Of a DNA stretch of 64,000 nt, positions 18,182 to 27,617 are shown piece by piece. The notes beneath the pieces were generated by a model that saw only the letters and a program-made list of their open reading frames with translations, did no database searches and was not told the origin of the DNA. The position numbers were made by a program, and so were the translations under genes. Numbering within the stretch: position 1 is the stretch's first letter; each line of letters starts with the position of its first letter. Source of the stretch: Rhodococcus sp. OK519 (GTDB taxonomy: Bacteria > Actinomycetota > Actinomycetes > Mycobacteriales > Mycobacteriaceae); NCBI RefSeq assembly GCF_003051005.1, contig NZ_QAOW01000001.1, positions 248,001 to 312,000 of the forward strand, read 5' to 3'.

Positions 18182-19366
18182 ATGCGTGCATCGGTTCGAG
18201 GGGCAGGGGTTGTCGCAACGGCGGCGGTCATCGGAATCGCGTTGGCGCCGACGGCGTGCGCGGAACCGCCCGCAGCCCTTCCTGAACTACAGGTCACCAC
18301 GGTGATGGACGGTCTCGCCAAGCCGTGGGACGTCGTGGTCGCGCCCGACGGCGCAATCCTGACCGGCGAGCGCGCCGGCCGCTTCGTGGTCAAGCGCGCC
18401 GACGACACTGTCGGCGAGGTGACCGCGGACCTGTCGGATCTGTACGCGCAGGGCGAGACCGGCCTCATGGGGATCGCGCTCGCCTCCGACTTCGCGACCA
18501 GTCGCACGGTCTACACGTGCCAGGGACACCGAGGCGACGGCGGATCCGGTTCCCAGGGCGCCGGTTCGCTCGGCAGCGCCGGTGCCGACAGCGCCGACGT
18601 TCGGGTCGTGTCGTGGACGGTCGATCCGGGGTGGACGACACTGACGCGTACGGGTGATGTCGTGACCGGGTTGCCGGTCGGCCCCAACGGGCGCCACGGT
18701 GGTTGCCGCATCCTCGCGCACCCGGACGGCACGCTCTATGTCGGAACCGGTGACTCGGCGAGCCCCACAGCGCCGCAGGACCGGAACTCGTTGGGCGGCA
18801 AGGTGTTGCACGTCAACAGTGACGGTTCGCCGGCGGCCGGCAACCCGGATCCGAACAGTCCCGTCTTCACCCTCGGTCACCGCAACGTGCAGGGCCTGGC
18901 GCTGCAGCCCGGCACCGGCCGGATCTACGACATCGAGCAGGGCACCAGCCGGGACGACGAGGTGAATCTGCTCGCCGCCGGCAACAACTACGGGTACCGC
19001 CCGGACCGTGCGCCGTTCGTCTACGACGAGAGTGTGCCGATGACCGATCCAGCTCGTGTCCCGGGTGCAGTAGCGGCCGTGTGGAGTTCGGGCGCCCCCA
19101 CCATCGCGACTCCCGGCGGGACGTTCGTGTCCGGTGCCGCATGGGGTGAGTGGGACGGTGCGCTGGCGGTCACCAGTCAGCAGGGCGAGAAGCTGTTGTT
19201 CCTGAAGCTGTCCGAAGACGGATCGACCGTCACCGAGACGCAGTCCGCGCTCACCGATCAGGGGCGCCTGCGTTCGGCCACCCGGATGCCCGACGGCAGC
19301 CTGCTGATCACCACCGACAACGGCTCCGGCGACAAGGTCCTCCGCGTCGCGCCGTCCGCGAACTGA
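18182..19366 (+). CDS. Exported PQQ-dependent sugar dehydrogenase family protein (GDH/sorbosone type)
   Basis: A 394-aa beta-propeller protein with an N-terminal export signal (hydrophobic to about residue 25, APTACA at the end, a weak lipobox or a signal peptidase I site). Family features include GLAKPWDVVVAPDGAILTGE, GETGLMGIALA, HGGCRILAHPDGTLYVGTGD and LGHRNVQGLA. Members oxidise sugars or aldoses with PQQ outside the cytoplasm, but many actinobacterial members are untested. AGGGGAGGG precedes the ATG. A second exported enzyme follows 11 nt after the stop. Confidence 0.82.
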   Translation: MRASVRGAGVVATAAVIGIALAPTACAEPPAALPELQVTTVMDGLAKPWDVVVAPDGAILTGERAGRFVVKRADDTVGEVTADLSDLYAQGETGLMGIALASDFATSRTVYTCQGHRGDGGSGSQGAGSLGSAGADSADVRVVSWTVDPGWTTLTRTGDVVTGLPVGPNGRHGGCRILAHPDGTLYVGTGDSASPTAPQDRNSLGGKVLHVNSDGSPAAGNPDPNSPVFTLGHRNVQGLALQPGTGRIYDIEQGTSRDDEVNLLAAGNNYGYRPDRAPFVYDESVPMTDPARVPGAVAAVWSSGAPTIATPGGTFVSGAAWGEWDGALAVTSQQGEKLLFLKLSEDGSTVTETQSALTDQGRLRSATRMPDGSLLITTDNGSGDKVLRVAPSAN

Positions 19367-19377
19367 GGGCCGCTGCC

Positions 19378-20289
19378 GTGTGTTCACCCGCCGTGATGGC
19401 GCATGTTCATCGGACGATCGGCGAGGCCGCGCCCGCGGTCAGTCGACGGGGGCTTCTCGGTGCCGCGGGTCTCGCGGTGCTCGGTGGGATGGTCGCTCCC
19501 CGTGCGGTTTCGGCCGCCCCGGCCGCCCCGACGATCTCGATCCGAGCGAGGTCGCTGGTCGACCTCACCCACACGCTCACACCGGACTTCCCGGTGTGGC
19601 CGGGCAGCGAAGCCTTCGCGATGGAGCCGGTCGTCGTGATCGACCCGAGCCCGTTCGGGTCGATCACCGGGTCGCTGGGCGGATCCGCGGGTCCGGCGCG
19701 CGGCGAATTCCTCGTCAACAGGCTGTCGTACTGCGAGCACGTCGGGACCCATATCGACGCGCCCGCACACAAGATCCCCGACGGGCGCACGGTCGAGGAA
19801 CTGCCGATCGAAGACTTCGTCGCGCCGATCGCGGTCGTGGACATTTCCGACAGGGCCCGCGTCGATGCGGACGCGGTGCTCACCGTTGCCGACCTCGAGG
19901 CGTGGGAACGCGAGTACGGCCGACTGCCGGCGAGGTCGGTGGTCGCGATGAACTCGGGCTGGGATGCGCACGTTGCGAACCCGGGGAAGTACGTGGGGCT
20001 GGACGTGACGGGTACCCCGCACTCCCCGGGATTCGACCCCGACGCCGTGACCTTCCTGGTCGAGGAACGCGACATCGTGGCGATCGGCGTGGACACGCTG
20101 AGCATCGACGCGGCCCGCAGTCGTACATACGGCGCGCATGTTGCGGCGCTGGGGGCGGGGAAGTACGGCATCGAATCGTTGGCGAACCTGTCCGCCCTGC
20201 CGCCCGTGGGGGCGACGGTGGTGGTCGGCGCGCCCAAGCATCGCGGCGGGTCGGGTGGGCCGTGCCGAGTGCTGGCGTTCGTGGACTGA
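19378..20289 (+). CDS. Tat-exported cyclase family protein (KynB-type fold)
   Basis: A protein of about 303 aa with a twin-arginine signal: SRRGLLGAAG followed by a hydrophobic stretch and AVSAAPAA. The mature domain carries the metal motif HVGTHIDAPAH, typical of the cyclase/arylformamidase (Pfam Cyclase) family, metal-dependent hydrolases related to KynB. GTG 19378 has GAGGG at 8 nt; ATG 19396 in frame is an alternative with the Tat signal intact. Tat export and the sugar dehydrogenase partner suggest an extracytoplasmic substrate. The specific reaction is unknown. Confidence 0.82.
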   Translation: MCSPAVMAHVHRTIGEAAPAVSRRGLLGAAGLAVLGGMVAPRAVSAAPAAPTISIRARSLVDLTHTLTPDFPVWPGSEAFAMEPVVVIDPSPFGSITGSLGGSAGPARGEFLVNRLSYCEHVGTHIDAPAHKIPDGRTVEELPIEDFVAPIAVVDISDRARVDADAVLTVADLEAWEREYGRLPARSVVAMNSGWDAHVANPGKYVGLDVTGTPHSPGFDPDAVTFLVEERDIVAIGVDTLSIDAARSRTYGAHVAALGAGKYGIESLANLSALPPVGATVVVGAPKHRGGSGGPCRVLAFVD

Positions 20290-20325
20290 CGTCTGCCAAC
20301 TCGGCCAGGGCGCTCGCGCTGTCCG

Positions 20326-20679
20326 CTATGCGCGGCCTCGGCGCCACGACCAGACGGACAGTGCAATGCCCGCCGCCGACAACGCCGGAAGTACCCGCCG
20401 CAGTCGGTGCACTGTCGTGATTCGGTGGTACTGCTCGTTGGACAGGAACTGCCCGGACTGCGTGCCACCGAGGTCCCACCAGAAGCTGCCGGCGCCGGCG
20501 ATGAACTGGTTCCCGGCGACGATCACGCCCACCGAGGCTGCCAGTGCGAAGCAGGTGAGCGGGAAGGCGACCCAGAACCACGGGAACCCGGGCGAGGTGT
20601 CCATTCGTGCTCGTCTCGGCAGGACCGCGCACGCCACCGCTGCCACGACACAGAGGGCGACGATCATCAACCAGGCCAC
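20326..20679 (-). CDS. Hypothetical membrane protein, three spans
   Basis: A protein of about 117 aa with transmembrane helices at residues 3-22, 37-57 and 95-110 (AWLMIVALCVVAAVACAVL is the first). The frame is open further upstream, but that part runs through a 21-bp tandem repeat, encodes Arg/Cys-rich sequence without membrane character, and reaches the divergent neighbour, so GTG 20679 (or ATG 20667) is a better start. It converges on the cyclase gene. No recognised family. Confidence 0.6.
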   Translation of the reverse strand: MAWLMIVALCVVAAVACAVLPRRARMDTSPGFPWFWVAFPLTCFALAASVGVIVAGNQFIAGAGSFWWDLGGTQSGQFLSNEQYHRITTVHRLRRVLPALSAAGIALSVWSWRRGRA

Positions 20680-20699
20680 GTATTCGACCGTACGGGCCG

Positions 20700-20741
20700 C
20701 GGATCGGTGCCGGGGGCATTCGGATCGGCGCCGGGGGCATT
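20700..20741. repeat. 21-bp tandem repeat in a divergent promoter region
   Basis: Two units of 21 bp (20700-20720 and 20721-20741) differ at one base; a degenerate third copy follows. The region separates a leftward membrane-protein gene from a rightward nitroreductase gene. Confidence 0.85.
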
Positions 20742-20801
20742 CGACTCGGCGGTAGACCATCGGCCGGTGACATGTGGCGCGGAGGCGCTCATACTTCGGT
20801 G

Positions 20802-21200
20802 ATGGCATACCTGAAACCGCCGCTGCTGGTCCGCGAGGTGTTCAACCGTATCGCCCTCGCGACCGGTATCGGCGGCACCGAGAAGATCACTGTCACCGGT
20901 CGCCGCAGTCACGAGCCCCGGTCGGTTCCCGTCGTCCCCGTCGATGTCGAAGGCGTGCGGTATCTGGTCTCCACTCGGGGCGATTCGGAGTGGGTGCGCA
21001 ACCTCCGCGCCAGCCCCGAGGTGGACGTGAGCCGACGCGGTCACACCACGCACTACACCGCCACCGAGGTCCCTGTCGGCAACCGGGAGCCGATCATCGC
21101 GGCATACCGGGCGAAGGCGGGCAAGACGGTGCAGGGGTACTGGGAGAAGCTGCCGAATCCCGCCGACCACCCGGTGTTCGCGCTCGCGGCCGGCGGGTAG
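20802..21200 (+). CDS. Nitroreductase/deazaflavin-dependent oxidoreductase family protein
   Basis: A 132-aa split-barrel protein of the Ddn/DUF385 family, which use F420 (sometimes flavin or heme). Typical segments are ITVTGRRSHEPRSVPVVPVD, YLVSTRGDSEWVRNLRASPE and a C-terminal FALA. Family members reduce quinones and nitro compounds near the membrane. ATG 20802 is probably leaderless: CATACT lies 6 nt upstream. A GTG 3 nt earlier is possible. F420 dependence fits the LLM-type oxidoreductase elsewhere in the window. Confidence 0.85.
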   Translation: MAYLKPPLLVREVFNRIALATGIGGTEKITVTGRRSHEPRSVPVVPVDVEGVRYLVSTRGDSEWVRNLRASPEVDVSRRGHTTHYTATEVPVGNREPIIAAYRAKAGKTVQGYWEKLPNPADHPVFALAAGG

Positions 21201-21236
21201 TTGTCGCCTGTCCCTCCGGATTCCGAGAGGCTCGAC

Positions 21237-22043
21237 GTGCACATATCCGAGAACATCCGGGCACCACTCACCGCTCGGACGGTCGCCGACACTCTGCGCG
21301 CCGCCGGGTGCGTCTTCGCCGAGGACGAGGCGCGCCTGCTGATGTCTGCGGCACCCACCCCCGCCGCGCTGTCCGACCTGCTCCGGAGGCGGACGGCGGG
21401 GATGCCGATCGAGCACGTGCTCGGCTGGGCCGAGTTCTGCGGCAAGCGAATCGACGTCGAGCCGGGCGTATTCGTCCCTCGTCGTCGGACCGAACTGCTT
21501 GTGCAAGAGGCCGTTGCGATGACCCGCCCGGGGGACATCGTCGTCGACCTGTGCTGCGGATCCGGCGCGATCGGAACCGTCGTGTCCTCTGCGCGGCCGG
21601 GCATCGAACTCCACGCCGCGGACGTCGACCCGGTCGCCGTCCGCTGCGCCCGGCGCAACGTAGAGCCGGTCGGCGGCCACGTGCACGAGGGCGACCTGTT
21701 CGACGCCCTACCGGACGAGTTGCGCGGGTGTGTCGACGTCCTGGTTGCGAATGTCCCCTACGTTCCGAGCCACGCCATCGCGCTGATGCCTCCGGAGGCC
21801 CGCGACCACGAACCACGCGCGGCACTCGACGGTGGACCCGACGGCCTGGACTTCCACCGTGCCGTCGCGGCGCACGCGCACCGATGGCTCAGCCCCGGCG
21901 GACATCTGCTCATCGAGGCCGGTGCGCACCAGGCGTCCACCACTGTCGACATCTTCACGCGTGCAGGTCTTCTCGCGCGCGTGATCCGGTCGGACGAGCT
22001 CGACGCGACCGCGGTGGTGGGAGCCCTGCCAGGGGTCTACTGA
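21237..22043 (+). CDS. Putative protein N5-glutamine methyltransferase (PrmC-related)
   Basis: A protein of about 268 aa with a small helical N-terminal domain and a SAM-binding Rossmann domain: DLCCGSGAIGTV is motif I. The catalytic loop reads ANVPYVPS, where PrmC/HemK proteins have NPPY; Asn, Pro and Tyr are kept. This subgroup is a paralogue of PrmC and need not modify release factors. GTG 21237 has GAGAGG 6 nt upstream; TTG 21201 is an alternative. The stop overlaps the converging acyl-CoA oxidase gene by 7 nt. Confidence 0.8.
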   Translation: MHISENIRAPLTARTVADTLRAAGCVFAEDEARLLMSAAPTPAALSDLLRRRTAGMPIEHVLGWAEFCGKRIDVEPGVFVPRRRTELLVQEAVAMTRPGDIVVDLCCGSGAIGTVVSSARPGIELHAADVDPVAVRCARRNVEPVGGHVHEGDLFDALPDELRGCVDVLVANVPYVPSHAIALMPPEARDHEPRAALDGGPDGLDFHRAVAAHAHRWLSPGGHLLIEAGAHQASTTVDIFTRAGLLARVIRSDELDATAVVGALPGVY

Positions 22044-23965
22044 TCGTCGGTACCGAGCATCGCCGCACCGGCGAGGGCGTCCGGCACGCCGAGGCCGTCG
22101 ACGAGCGTCGCCACGTGCGGTCGCAGCGTGCGGCAGCGTTCGTTGATGCCGCGGCGCACGGCCTTGGCTCGTTCGACCGACAGGTGCCGGTGCTCCATGA
22201 ACCACGCCTTGTCGTCGTCGATCACGGTGAGCGCGTACAGGTCGCAGAGTTCGTTCAGCAGATTGCGCGCAGTCTCGTCCACGCATTCGTCGATGCCGGC
22301 AATGAACGCCTCGAGCACCACCCGGTCGATGTGGGCGCGCGCGGCATGCAGCACGTGGTCCTGCACGAAGTTGAAGGCGTCGAAGGGGTCGTCCTCCCGC
22401 TTGCGGGCGCCCTGGAGGCGCCGCGCGGCGGTCGCGAGCAGGTACTCCTCGCGGTCCTCGATCATCGTCAGCTGGGTTCCGCGGTTGAAGAGGCTGCCGT
22501 CCTCCTCGTTGTCCTGGCGGGTGTCGAGGATCGTCTGGATGATCTGCTGCGCCGCGGTGCGCTTACGGACGGCGTCACCGAAGGCATTGGCGGCGAACGC
22601 CATCCATTCGACAGGGCTCATCCCGCGGACCTCGTCGGAGTACTGGGTGAGCAGCTCCTTCGCGACCAACTGGGTCAGCACCGTGTTGTCGCCCTCGAAC
22701 GTGGTGAACACGTCGCTGTCGGCCTTGAGGGACGTCAGACGGTTCTCGGCGAGGTAACCGGCGCCGCCGCAGGCCTCCCGGCACTCCTGGATCGCGCGCG
22801 TCGCATGCCAGGTGTTGGCGGCCTTCAAACCCGCTGCCCGCGACTCGAGTTCACGCTGTTCCGTCGAATCGACCTCGTCGGCAGTCTGGATGTCGTGCAT
22901 CTTCGCGACCAGTTCGTTCTGCGCGAAACCGAGCGCGTAGGCGCGGGCGACGTGCGGCAGCAGGCGCTGCTGGTGAACCAGGTAGTCCATGATCGGCACC
23001 TCGGGATCCGGTGTCGACTCGCTGCCGCTGGGTGCGCTGAACTGCCTGCGCTGCAGGGCATACCGGGTCGCGATCGTCAGCGCGACGCGGGCCGCGGCGG
23101 CCGCCGAACCGCCCACCGTGACCCGTCCGCGCACCAGCGTGCCGAGCATCGTGAAGAACCGGCGGTTCTTGTTCTCGATCGGCGAGGAGTACACGCCGTC
23201 GGCATCCACCGACCCGTACCTGTTCAACAGATTCGTTCGCGGCACCCGCACGTGGTCGAACACGATGCGGCCGTTGTCGACGCCCGGCAGACCGCCCTTG
23301 TAGCCGCAGTCCGACGTCGTCACCCCCGGGAGGTCGGCTCCGTCGGCGTCCCGGATCGGAACCAGCAGGCAGTGCACACCGTGTGACTCGTCGCCGACGA
23401 TCAACTGTGCGAACACCGCCGCCGTCCGGGCGTGCTCCGCGGCTCCGCCGATGTAGTCCTTGCGGGACGACGCGGTGGGGGAGTGGACGACGAACTCGTC
23501 GGTGGCCGCGTCGTACGTCGCTGTGGTCTCGAGGCTCTGCACGTCGCTCCCGTGACCGGTCTCGGTCATCGCGAAGCAGCCGAGCAGTTCCAGGTCGATC
23601 ATCGGGCGCAGGTATTCGGCGTGGTGGTGCTCGGTGCCGAGGTTTTCGATCGCGCCGCCGAACAGTCCCCACTGCACGCCGGCCTTGACCATCAGCGACA
23701 GGTCCGACATCGCCAGCATCTCGATCGCGGTCACCGCCGCGCCGGGGTCGGAGCCGCTCCCGATGTCGACGCCGAAACCGCGGTCGACGAAACCGCCGGC
23801 AGCCAGCACTCGCATCTGCTCGAGGGTCTTCGCCCGCGCCTGCTCGAGGTCGGGCGTGAAGTGGGGCCGGAACTCGTCCGAGGACAGATCGATCCGGGCC
23901 TTCTCGCGCACCTCCGCCCATCGGCCGTCGAGTGTCGTCCGCAGATGGTCCGCCGTGGTCGCCAT
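22037..23965 (-). CDS. Acyl-CoA dehydrogenase/oxidase family protein (ACOX-type)
   Basis: A 642-aa FAD enzyme, longer than ordinary acyl-CoA dehydrogenases and with a C-terminal oxidase-type domain. Flavin-binding segments CFAMTETGHGSDVQS and YIGGAAEHA are present. The family sequence CGGAGYLAENRLTSLKAD and the catalytic-Glu motif TFEGDNTVL match acyl-CoA oxidases. It probably performs the first oxidation of beta-oxidation and may pass electrons to O2. ATG 23965 follows TACCTT by 6 nt on its strand, suggesting a leaderless mRNA. Confidence 0.88.
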   Translation of the reverse strand: MATTADHLRTTLDGRWAEVREKARIDLSSDEFRPHFTPDLEQARAKTLEQMRVLAAGGFVDRGFGVDIGSGSDPGAAVTAIEMLAMSDLSLMVKAGVQWGLFGGAIENLGTEHHHAEYLRPMIDLELLGCFAMTETGHGSDVQSLETTATYDAATDEFVVHSPTASSRKDYIGGAAEHARTAAVFAQLIVGDESHGVHCLLVPIRDADGADLPGVTTSDCGYKGGLPGVDNGRIVFDHVRVPRTNLLNRYGSVDADGVYSSPIENKNRRFFTMLGTLVRGRVTVGGSAAAAARVALTIATRYALQRRQFSAPSGSESTPDPEVPIMDYLVHQQRLLPHVARAYALGFAQNELVAKMHDIQTADEVDSTEQRELESRAAGLKAANTWHATRAIQECREACGGAGYLAENRLTSLKADSDVFTTFEGDNTVLTQLVAKELLTQYSDEVRGMSPVEWMAFAANAFGDAVRKRTAAQQIIQTILDTRQDNEEDGSLFNRGTQLTMIEDREEYLLATAARRLQGARKREDDPFDAFNFVQDHVLHAARAHIDRVVLEAFIAGIDECVDETARNLLNELCDLYALTVIDDDKAWFMEHRHLSVERAKAVRRGINERCRTLRPHVATLVDGLGVPDALAGAAMLGTDDQ

Positions 23966-23971
23966 GACCCG

Positions 23972-23977
23972 AAGGTA
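23972..23977 (-). promoter_or_regulatory. Probable -10 of a leaderless acyl-CoA oxidase promoter
   Basis: On the minus strand TACCTT is followed by exactly 6 nt and then the ATG. No Shine-Dalgarno is visible. Confidence 0.45.
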
Positions 23978-24113
23978 ATGCGGTCCGGTGAGTCCTGCTG
24001 GGGAACTGTGGACCACCCGACCAGCGCGAACGGACACGCCGACTCGATGTGATTCCGGCCACCTCCTACACCCTGTCGTTGGCAAATTCGACAGAACTGG
24101 GACACTGGAAGTC

Positions 24114-25448
24114 GTGACTGCTGCCTCCAGCGGGTCCGGCCTGGGACCCGATCTTCGCGACGCCCGTTCTACCCAGCTCTTCGAGAGGGCGTCCAAGGTC
24201 ATCCCGGGAGGCGTCAACTCGCCGGTCCGCGCGTTCGGTTCCGTGGGCGGCGCCCCCCGGTTCATCGAGAGGGCGTCCGGTTACACGCTCACCGACGTCG
24301 ACGGCAACGACTACGTCGACCTGGTGTGTTCGTGGGGTCCGATGATCCTCGGTCACGCGCATCCCGCGGTCGTCGAGGCCGTGCAGAAGGCCGCGACCAC
24401 CGGTCTGTCGTTCGGTGCGCCCACCGAGGGCGAGATCGCGCTCGCGGAGGAGATCGTCTCCCGCGTCGCGCCCGTCGAGCAGGTCCGTCTGGTCAACTCC
24501 GGCACCGAGGCGACCATGAGCGCGGTGCGGCTGGCTCGCGGCTTCACCGGCCGCTCCAAGATCGTCAAGTTCTCCGGCTGCTACCACGGTCACGTCGACG
24601 CCCTCCTCGCCGATGCTGGTTCGGGACTGGCCACGTTCGGCCTGCCCACCTCGCCCGGAGTGACCGGCGCACAGGCCGAGGACACCATCGTCGTTCCCTA
24701 CAACGACCTCGAGGCGGTGCGGGCAGCGTTCGCCGCGAACCCCGGCGAGATCGCGTGCGTCATCACCGAGGCGGCCGCCGGCAACATGGGCGCTGTCGCG
24801 CCGCTGCCCGGCTTCAACGAGGGCCTGCGTGCCCTCACCACCGAGCACGGCGCACTGCTGATCATGGACGAGGTCATGACCGGGTTCCGCGTCAGCCGCT
24901 CCGGTTGGTTCGGTCGCGACGGCGTCGCCGGCGACCTGTACACGTTCGGCAAGGTCATGAGCGGTGGCCTGCCGGCCGCCGCGTTCGGTGGTCGCGCCGA
25001 CGTCATGGCCAAGCTGGCCCCCGCCGGTCCCGTCTATCAGGCCGGCACGCTGTCCGGTAACCCCGTCGCGGTCGCGGCGGGCCTGGCGAACCTGCGCGCC
25101 GCCGACGACGCCGTCTACGCCGCGCTCGAGCGCAACGCGCAGACCCTCGGCACCCTGCTGGGCGACGCGCTGACCGCGGAGGGCGTCGCGCACCGCGTCC
25201 AGTACGCGGGCACGCTCGTCAGCGTCTTCTTCACCGAGAACCCGGTCACCAACTACGCCGAGGCCAAGGCCGCCGACACGTGGCGGTTCCCGAACTTCTT
25301 CCACGCCCTGCTCTCCCGTGGCATCTACGCGCCGCCGAGCGCGTTCGAGGCGTGGTTCGTGTCGTCCGCACTCGACGACGACGCCTTCTCGAAGATCGCC
25401 GACGCCGCACCGCACGCGGCGAAGGCCGCCGCTGCAGCCCAGAACTGA
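24114..25448 (+). CDS. hemL: Glutamate-1-semialdehyde 2,1-aminomutase
   Basis: A 444-aa PLP enzyme that converts the HemA product glutamate-1-semialdehyde to 5-aminolevulinate. The start region [13 protein letters not shown] is characteristic. [16 protein letters not shown] and [11 protein letters not shown] follow, and the PLP lysine lies in [12 protein letters not shown] 24114 gives the family length. It opens a rightward run of hemL, phosphatase, tlpA, ccdA, resB and ccsB, joined mostly by ATGA overlaps, linking heme supply with cytochrome c assembly. Confidence 0.97.
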   Translation: MTAASSGSGLGPDLRDARSTQLFERASKVIPGGVNSPVRAFGSVGGAPRFIERASGYTLTDVDGNDYVDLVCSWGPMILGHAHPAVVEAVQKAATTGLSFGAPTEGEIALAEEIVSRVAPVEQVRLVNSGTEATMSAVRLARGFTGRSKIVKFSGCYHGHVDALLADAGSGLATFGLPTSPGVTGAQAEDTIVVPYNDLEAVRAAFAANPGEIACVITEAAAGNMGAVAPLPGFNEGLRALTTEHGALLIMDEVMTGFRVSRSGWFGRDGVAGDLYTFGKVMSGGLPAAAFGGRADVMAKLAPAGPVYQAGTLSGNPVAVAAGLANLRAADDAVYAALERNAQTLGTLLGDALTAEGVAHRVQYAGTLVSVFFTENPVTNYAEAKAADTWRFPNFFHALLSRGIYAPPSAFEAWFVSSALDDDAFSKIADAAPHAAKAAAAAQN

Positions 25449-25504
25449 CCAGACCGGATCGACTCGACCATCGGGCCGACCAACCGAAACGCAGGGACAC
25501 CACC

Positions 25505-26182
25505 GTGACCGACGCCGACAACGCGAGCGCTGCCGACACCTCCGACAACTCCGATACCCGGACCATCGTCCACGTGCTGCGGCACGGCGAGGTGCACAAC
25601 CCGAGCGGCATCCTCTACGGCCGTCTCCCGAACTTCCGGTTGTCGGGCAACGGTGAGTCGCAGGCACGCGCGGTCGCGTCGGCCCTCGCCGACCACGACA
25701 TCACGCACGTCGTCGCGTCGCCGCTGCAGCGTGCGCAGGAGACCGCGTCGCCGATCGCCGAGAAGCACGGCCTGCAGATCGCGACCGACGCCAACCTCAT
25801 CGAGGCGGCCAACGACTTCGAGGGCCTCAAGGTGGCCGTCGGTGACGGCGCGCTGCGCCGGCCGCGACACTGGTGGAAGCTGCGCGACCCGTTCACTCCG
25901 TCGTGGGGCGAGCCGTACCTGCAGATCGCACACCGCATGCTTGCGGCCGTCAATGCCGCGCGCGTCGCCGCGGTCGGCCACGAGGCCGTGTGTGTGAGCC
26001 ACCAGTTGCCGGTGTGGACGCTGCGCCGCTTCCTGCAGGGCGAGCGCCTGTGGCACGACCCGCGCAACCGTCAATGCGGCCTCGCGTCGCTGACGTCGCT
26101 GGTCTACGAGGGTGACACCCTCGTCGACATCGTCTACTCCGAGCCGGCCGGATCGTCGGACCCGAGGGTGACCGGCGCATGA
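25505..26182 (+). CDS. Histidine phosphatase family protein (Rv0525-like)
   Basis: A 225-aa cytoplasmic protein of the phosphoglycerate-mutase-like superfamily. The catalytic His lies in LRHGEVHNP, followed by a typical YGRLPNFRLSGNGESQA segment and the second His region AVGHEAVCVSHQ. The substrate is unknown. Its position between hemL and tlpA is conserved in mycobacteria (Rv0525). AGGG lies upstream of the GTG, and the stop overlaps tlpA (ATGA). Confidence 0.85.
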   Translation: MTDADNASAADTSDNSDTRTIVHVLRHGEVHNPSGILYGRLPNFRLSGNGESQARAVASALADHDITHVVASPLQRAQETASPIAEKHGLQIATDANLIEAANDFEGLKVAVGDGALRRPRHWWKLRDPFTPSWGEPYLQIAHRMLAAVNAARVAAVGHEAVCVSHQLPVWTLRRFLQGERLWHDPRNRQCGLASLTSLVYEGDTLVDIVYSEPAGSSDPRVTGA

Positions 26183-26793
26183 AGTTCCCCTCCCTGCGAC
26201 TGGCGGCAGCGGCGTGCTCGCTGGTCGTCGCCGCGACCGTGGCAGGCTGCGCGACCGGTGACGACGCCGTCGTGCAGGGCGGCACGTTCGAATTCGTCTC
26301 GCCCGGCGGCAAGACCGAACTGTTCTACGACGTCCCGTCCGAGCGCGGCAAGGTGGGCAAGGTGTCGGGCCCGGACCTGATGACCGACGGCAAGACCACG
26401 TCGCTCACCGACTACGAGGGCCAGGTCGTGGTGCTCAACGTGTGGGGACAGTGGTGCGGTCCGTGCCGCGGTGAGGCCGACGACCTCGAGAAGGTCTACG
26501 AGAGCACCAAGGGCCAGGGCGTCCAGTTCCTCGGCATCAACGTCCGGGACTACACCAAGGACAAGGCGCAGGACTTCGTCGTCAACAACAAGGTGGGCTA
26601 CCCGTCCATCTACGACCCCGAGATGCGCACCCTGCTCTCTCTGGGCAAGAACTATCCGACCAGTGTGATCCCGACCACGATCGTGCTGGACCGTCAGCAC
26701 CGGGTGGCCGCGGTGTTCCTCAAGGAGTTGCTGGTCGAGGATCTTCAGCCGGTGGTCGAACGGGTCGCGCAGGAACCGCAGGACCAGGGATGA
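26179..26793 (+). CDS. TlpA/ResA-like thioredoxin lipoprotein
   Basis: A 204-aa exported thiol-disulfide protein. The lipobox TVAGC ends the signal peptide at about residue 25. The redox motif is [13 protein letters not shown] near residue 95, with the cis-Pro in [11 protein letters not shown]. In System II cytochrome c maturation such proteins reduce the CXXCH cysteines of apocytochromes, using electrons from CcdA, the next gene. Overlaps on both sides (ATGA) show tight operon structure. Confidence 0.93.
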   Translation: MKFPSLRLAAAACSLVVAATVAGCATGDDAVVQGGTFEFVSPGGKTELFYDVPSERGKVGKVSGPDLMTDGKTTSLTDYEGQVVVLNVWGQWCGPCRGEADDLEKVYESTKGQGVQFLGINVRDYTKDKAQDFVVNNKVGYPSIYDPEMRTLLSLGKNYPTSVIPTTIVLDRQHRVAAVFLKELLVEDLQPVVERVAQEPQDQG

Positions 26794-27617
26794 CGGCCGA
26801 TACCGTCGTCCTCGCCAACGTCGGCGAGAGCTTCCAATCGGTCACCGCGAGCGGTCCGCTGCTGCTCGCGCTCGGCGCGTGCGTGCTCGCCGGACTCGTG
26901 TCGTTCGCGTCGCCCTGCGTGGTCCCGCTCGTCCCGGGATACCTGTCGTACCTGGCGGGCGTCGTCGGCGCCGACGCCCCCGCGGTGACCTCGAGCGAGG
27001 CGGCCACGCGCACCAAGACGCTGCGTGACGGCCGAATGCGCGTCGCGGGCGCCGCCGGACTGTTCGTCGCCGGCTTCACCGTCGTGTTCGTCCTGGCGAC
27101 GGTGTCGGTGTTCGGCGCGATCGAGGCGCTCGCACTCAACCGCGACGTGCTCCAGCGTGTGGGCGGCGTCGTGACGATCGTGATGGGCCTGGTGTTCATC
27201 GGCCTGGTCCCGGCGCTGCAGAAGGACACGCGGATGGCCCCGCGCCGCATCTCGAGCCTGGCGGGTGCCCCGCTGCTCGGCGGTGTGTTCGCACTCGGCT
27301 GGACGCCCTGCCTGGGCCCGACACTTGCGGGCGTCATCTCGGTCGCGTCCGGCACCGAGGGGGCGACCGCGGCGCGCGGTGTCGCGCTGATCGTCGCGTA
27401 CTGCCTGGGCCTCGGGTTGCCGTTCGTGATCGTCGCGCTCGGTTCGGCGCGCGCGCTGCGCGGCGTCGGTTGGCTGCGACGCAACACCCGGACCATTCAG
27501 GTCATCGGGGGAATCATGTTGGTGGCTGTCGGCATCGCGCTGGTCACCGGAGCGTGGGACCAGTTCGTCGGCTGGGTTCGTGACGCATTTATCTCGGAGG
27601 TAACGCTGCCGATATGA
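26790..27617 (+). CDS. ccdA: Cytochrome c biogenesis protein CcdA
   Basis: A 275-aa membrane protein with about six helices that moves reducing equivalents from cytoplasmic thioredoxin across the membrane. The two redox cysteines lie in [17 protein letters not shown] (helix 1) and [12 protein letters not shown] (helix 4). The gene overlaps tlpA and resB by 4 nt each. In M. tuberculosis this is the Rv0527 position. Confidence 0.95.
   Translation: MTADTVVLANVGESFQSVTASGPLLLALGACVLAGLVSFASPCVVPLVPGYLSYLAGVVGADAPAVTSSEAATRTKTLRDGRMRVAGAAGLFVAGFTVVFVLATVSVFGAIEALALNRDVLQRVGGVVTIVMGLVFIGLVPALQKDTRMAPRRISSLAGAPLLGGVFALGWTPCLGPTLAGVISVASGTEGATAARGVALIVAYCLGLGLPFVIVALGSARALRGVGWLRRNTRTIQVIGGIMLVAVGIALVTGAWDQFVGWVRDAFISEVTLPI

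Noticed and set aside
20774-23386. An 870-codon plus-strand open frame through the nitroreductase, methyltransferase and acyl-CoA oxidase region
   Set aside because: The composition is Arg/Gly-rich without motifs; three genes with family signatures occupy the same DNA.
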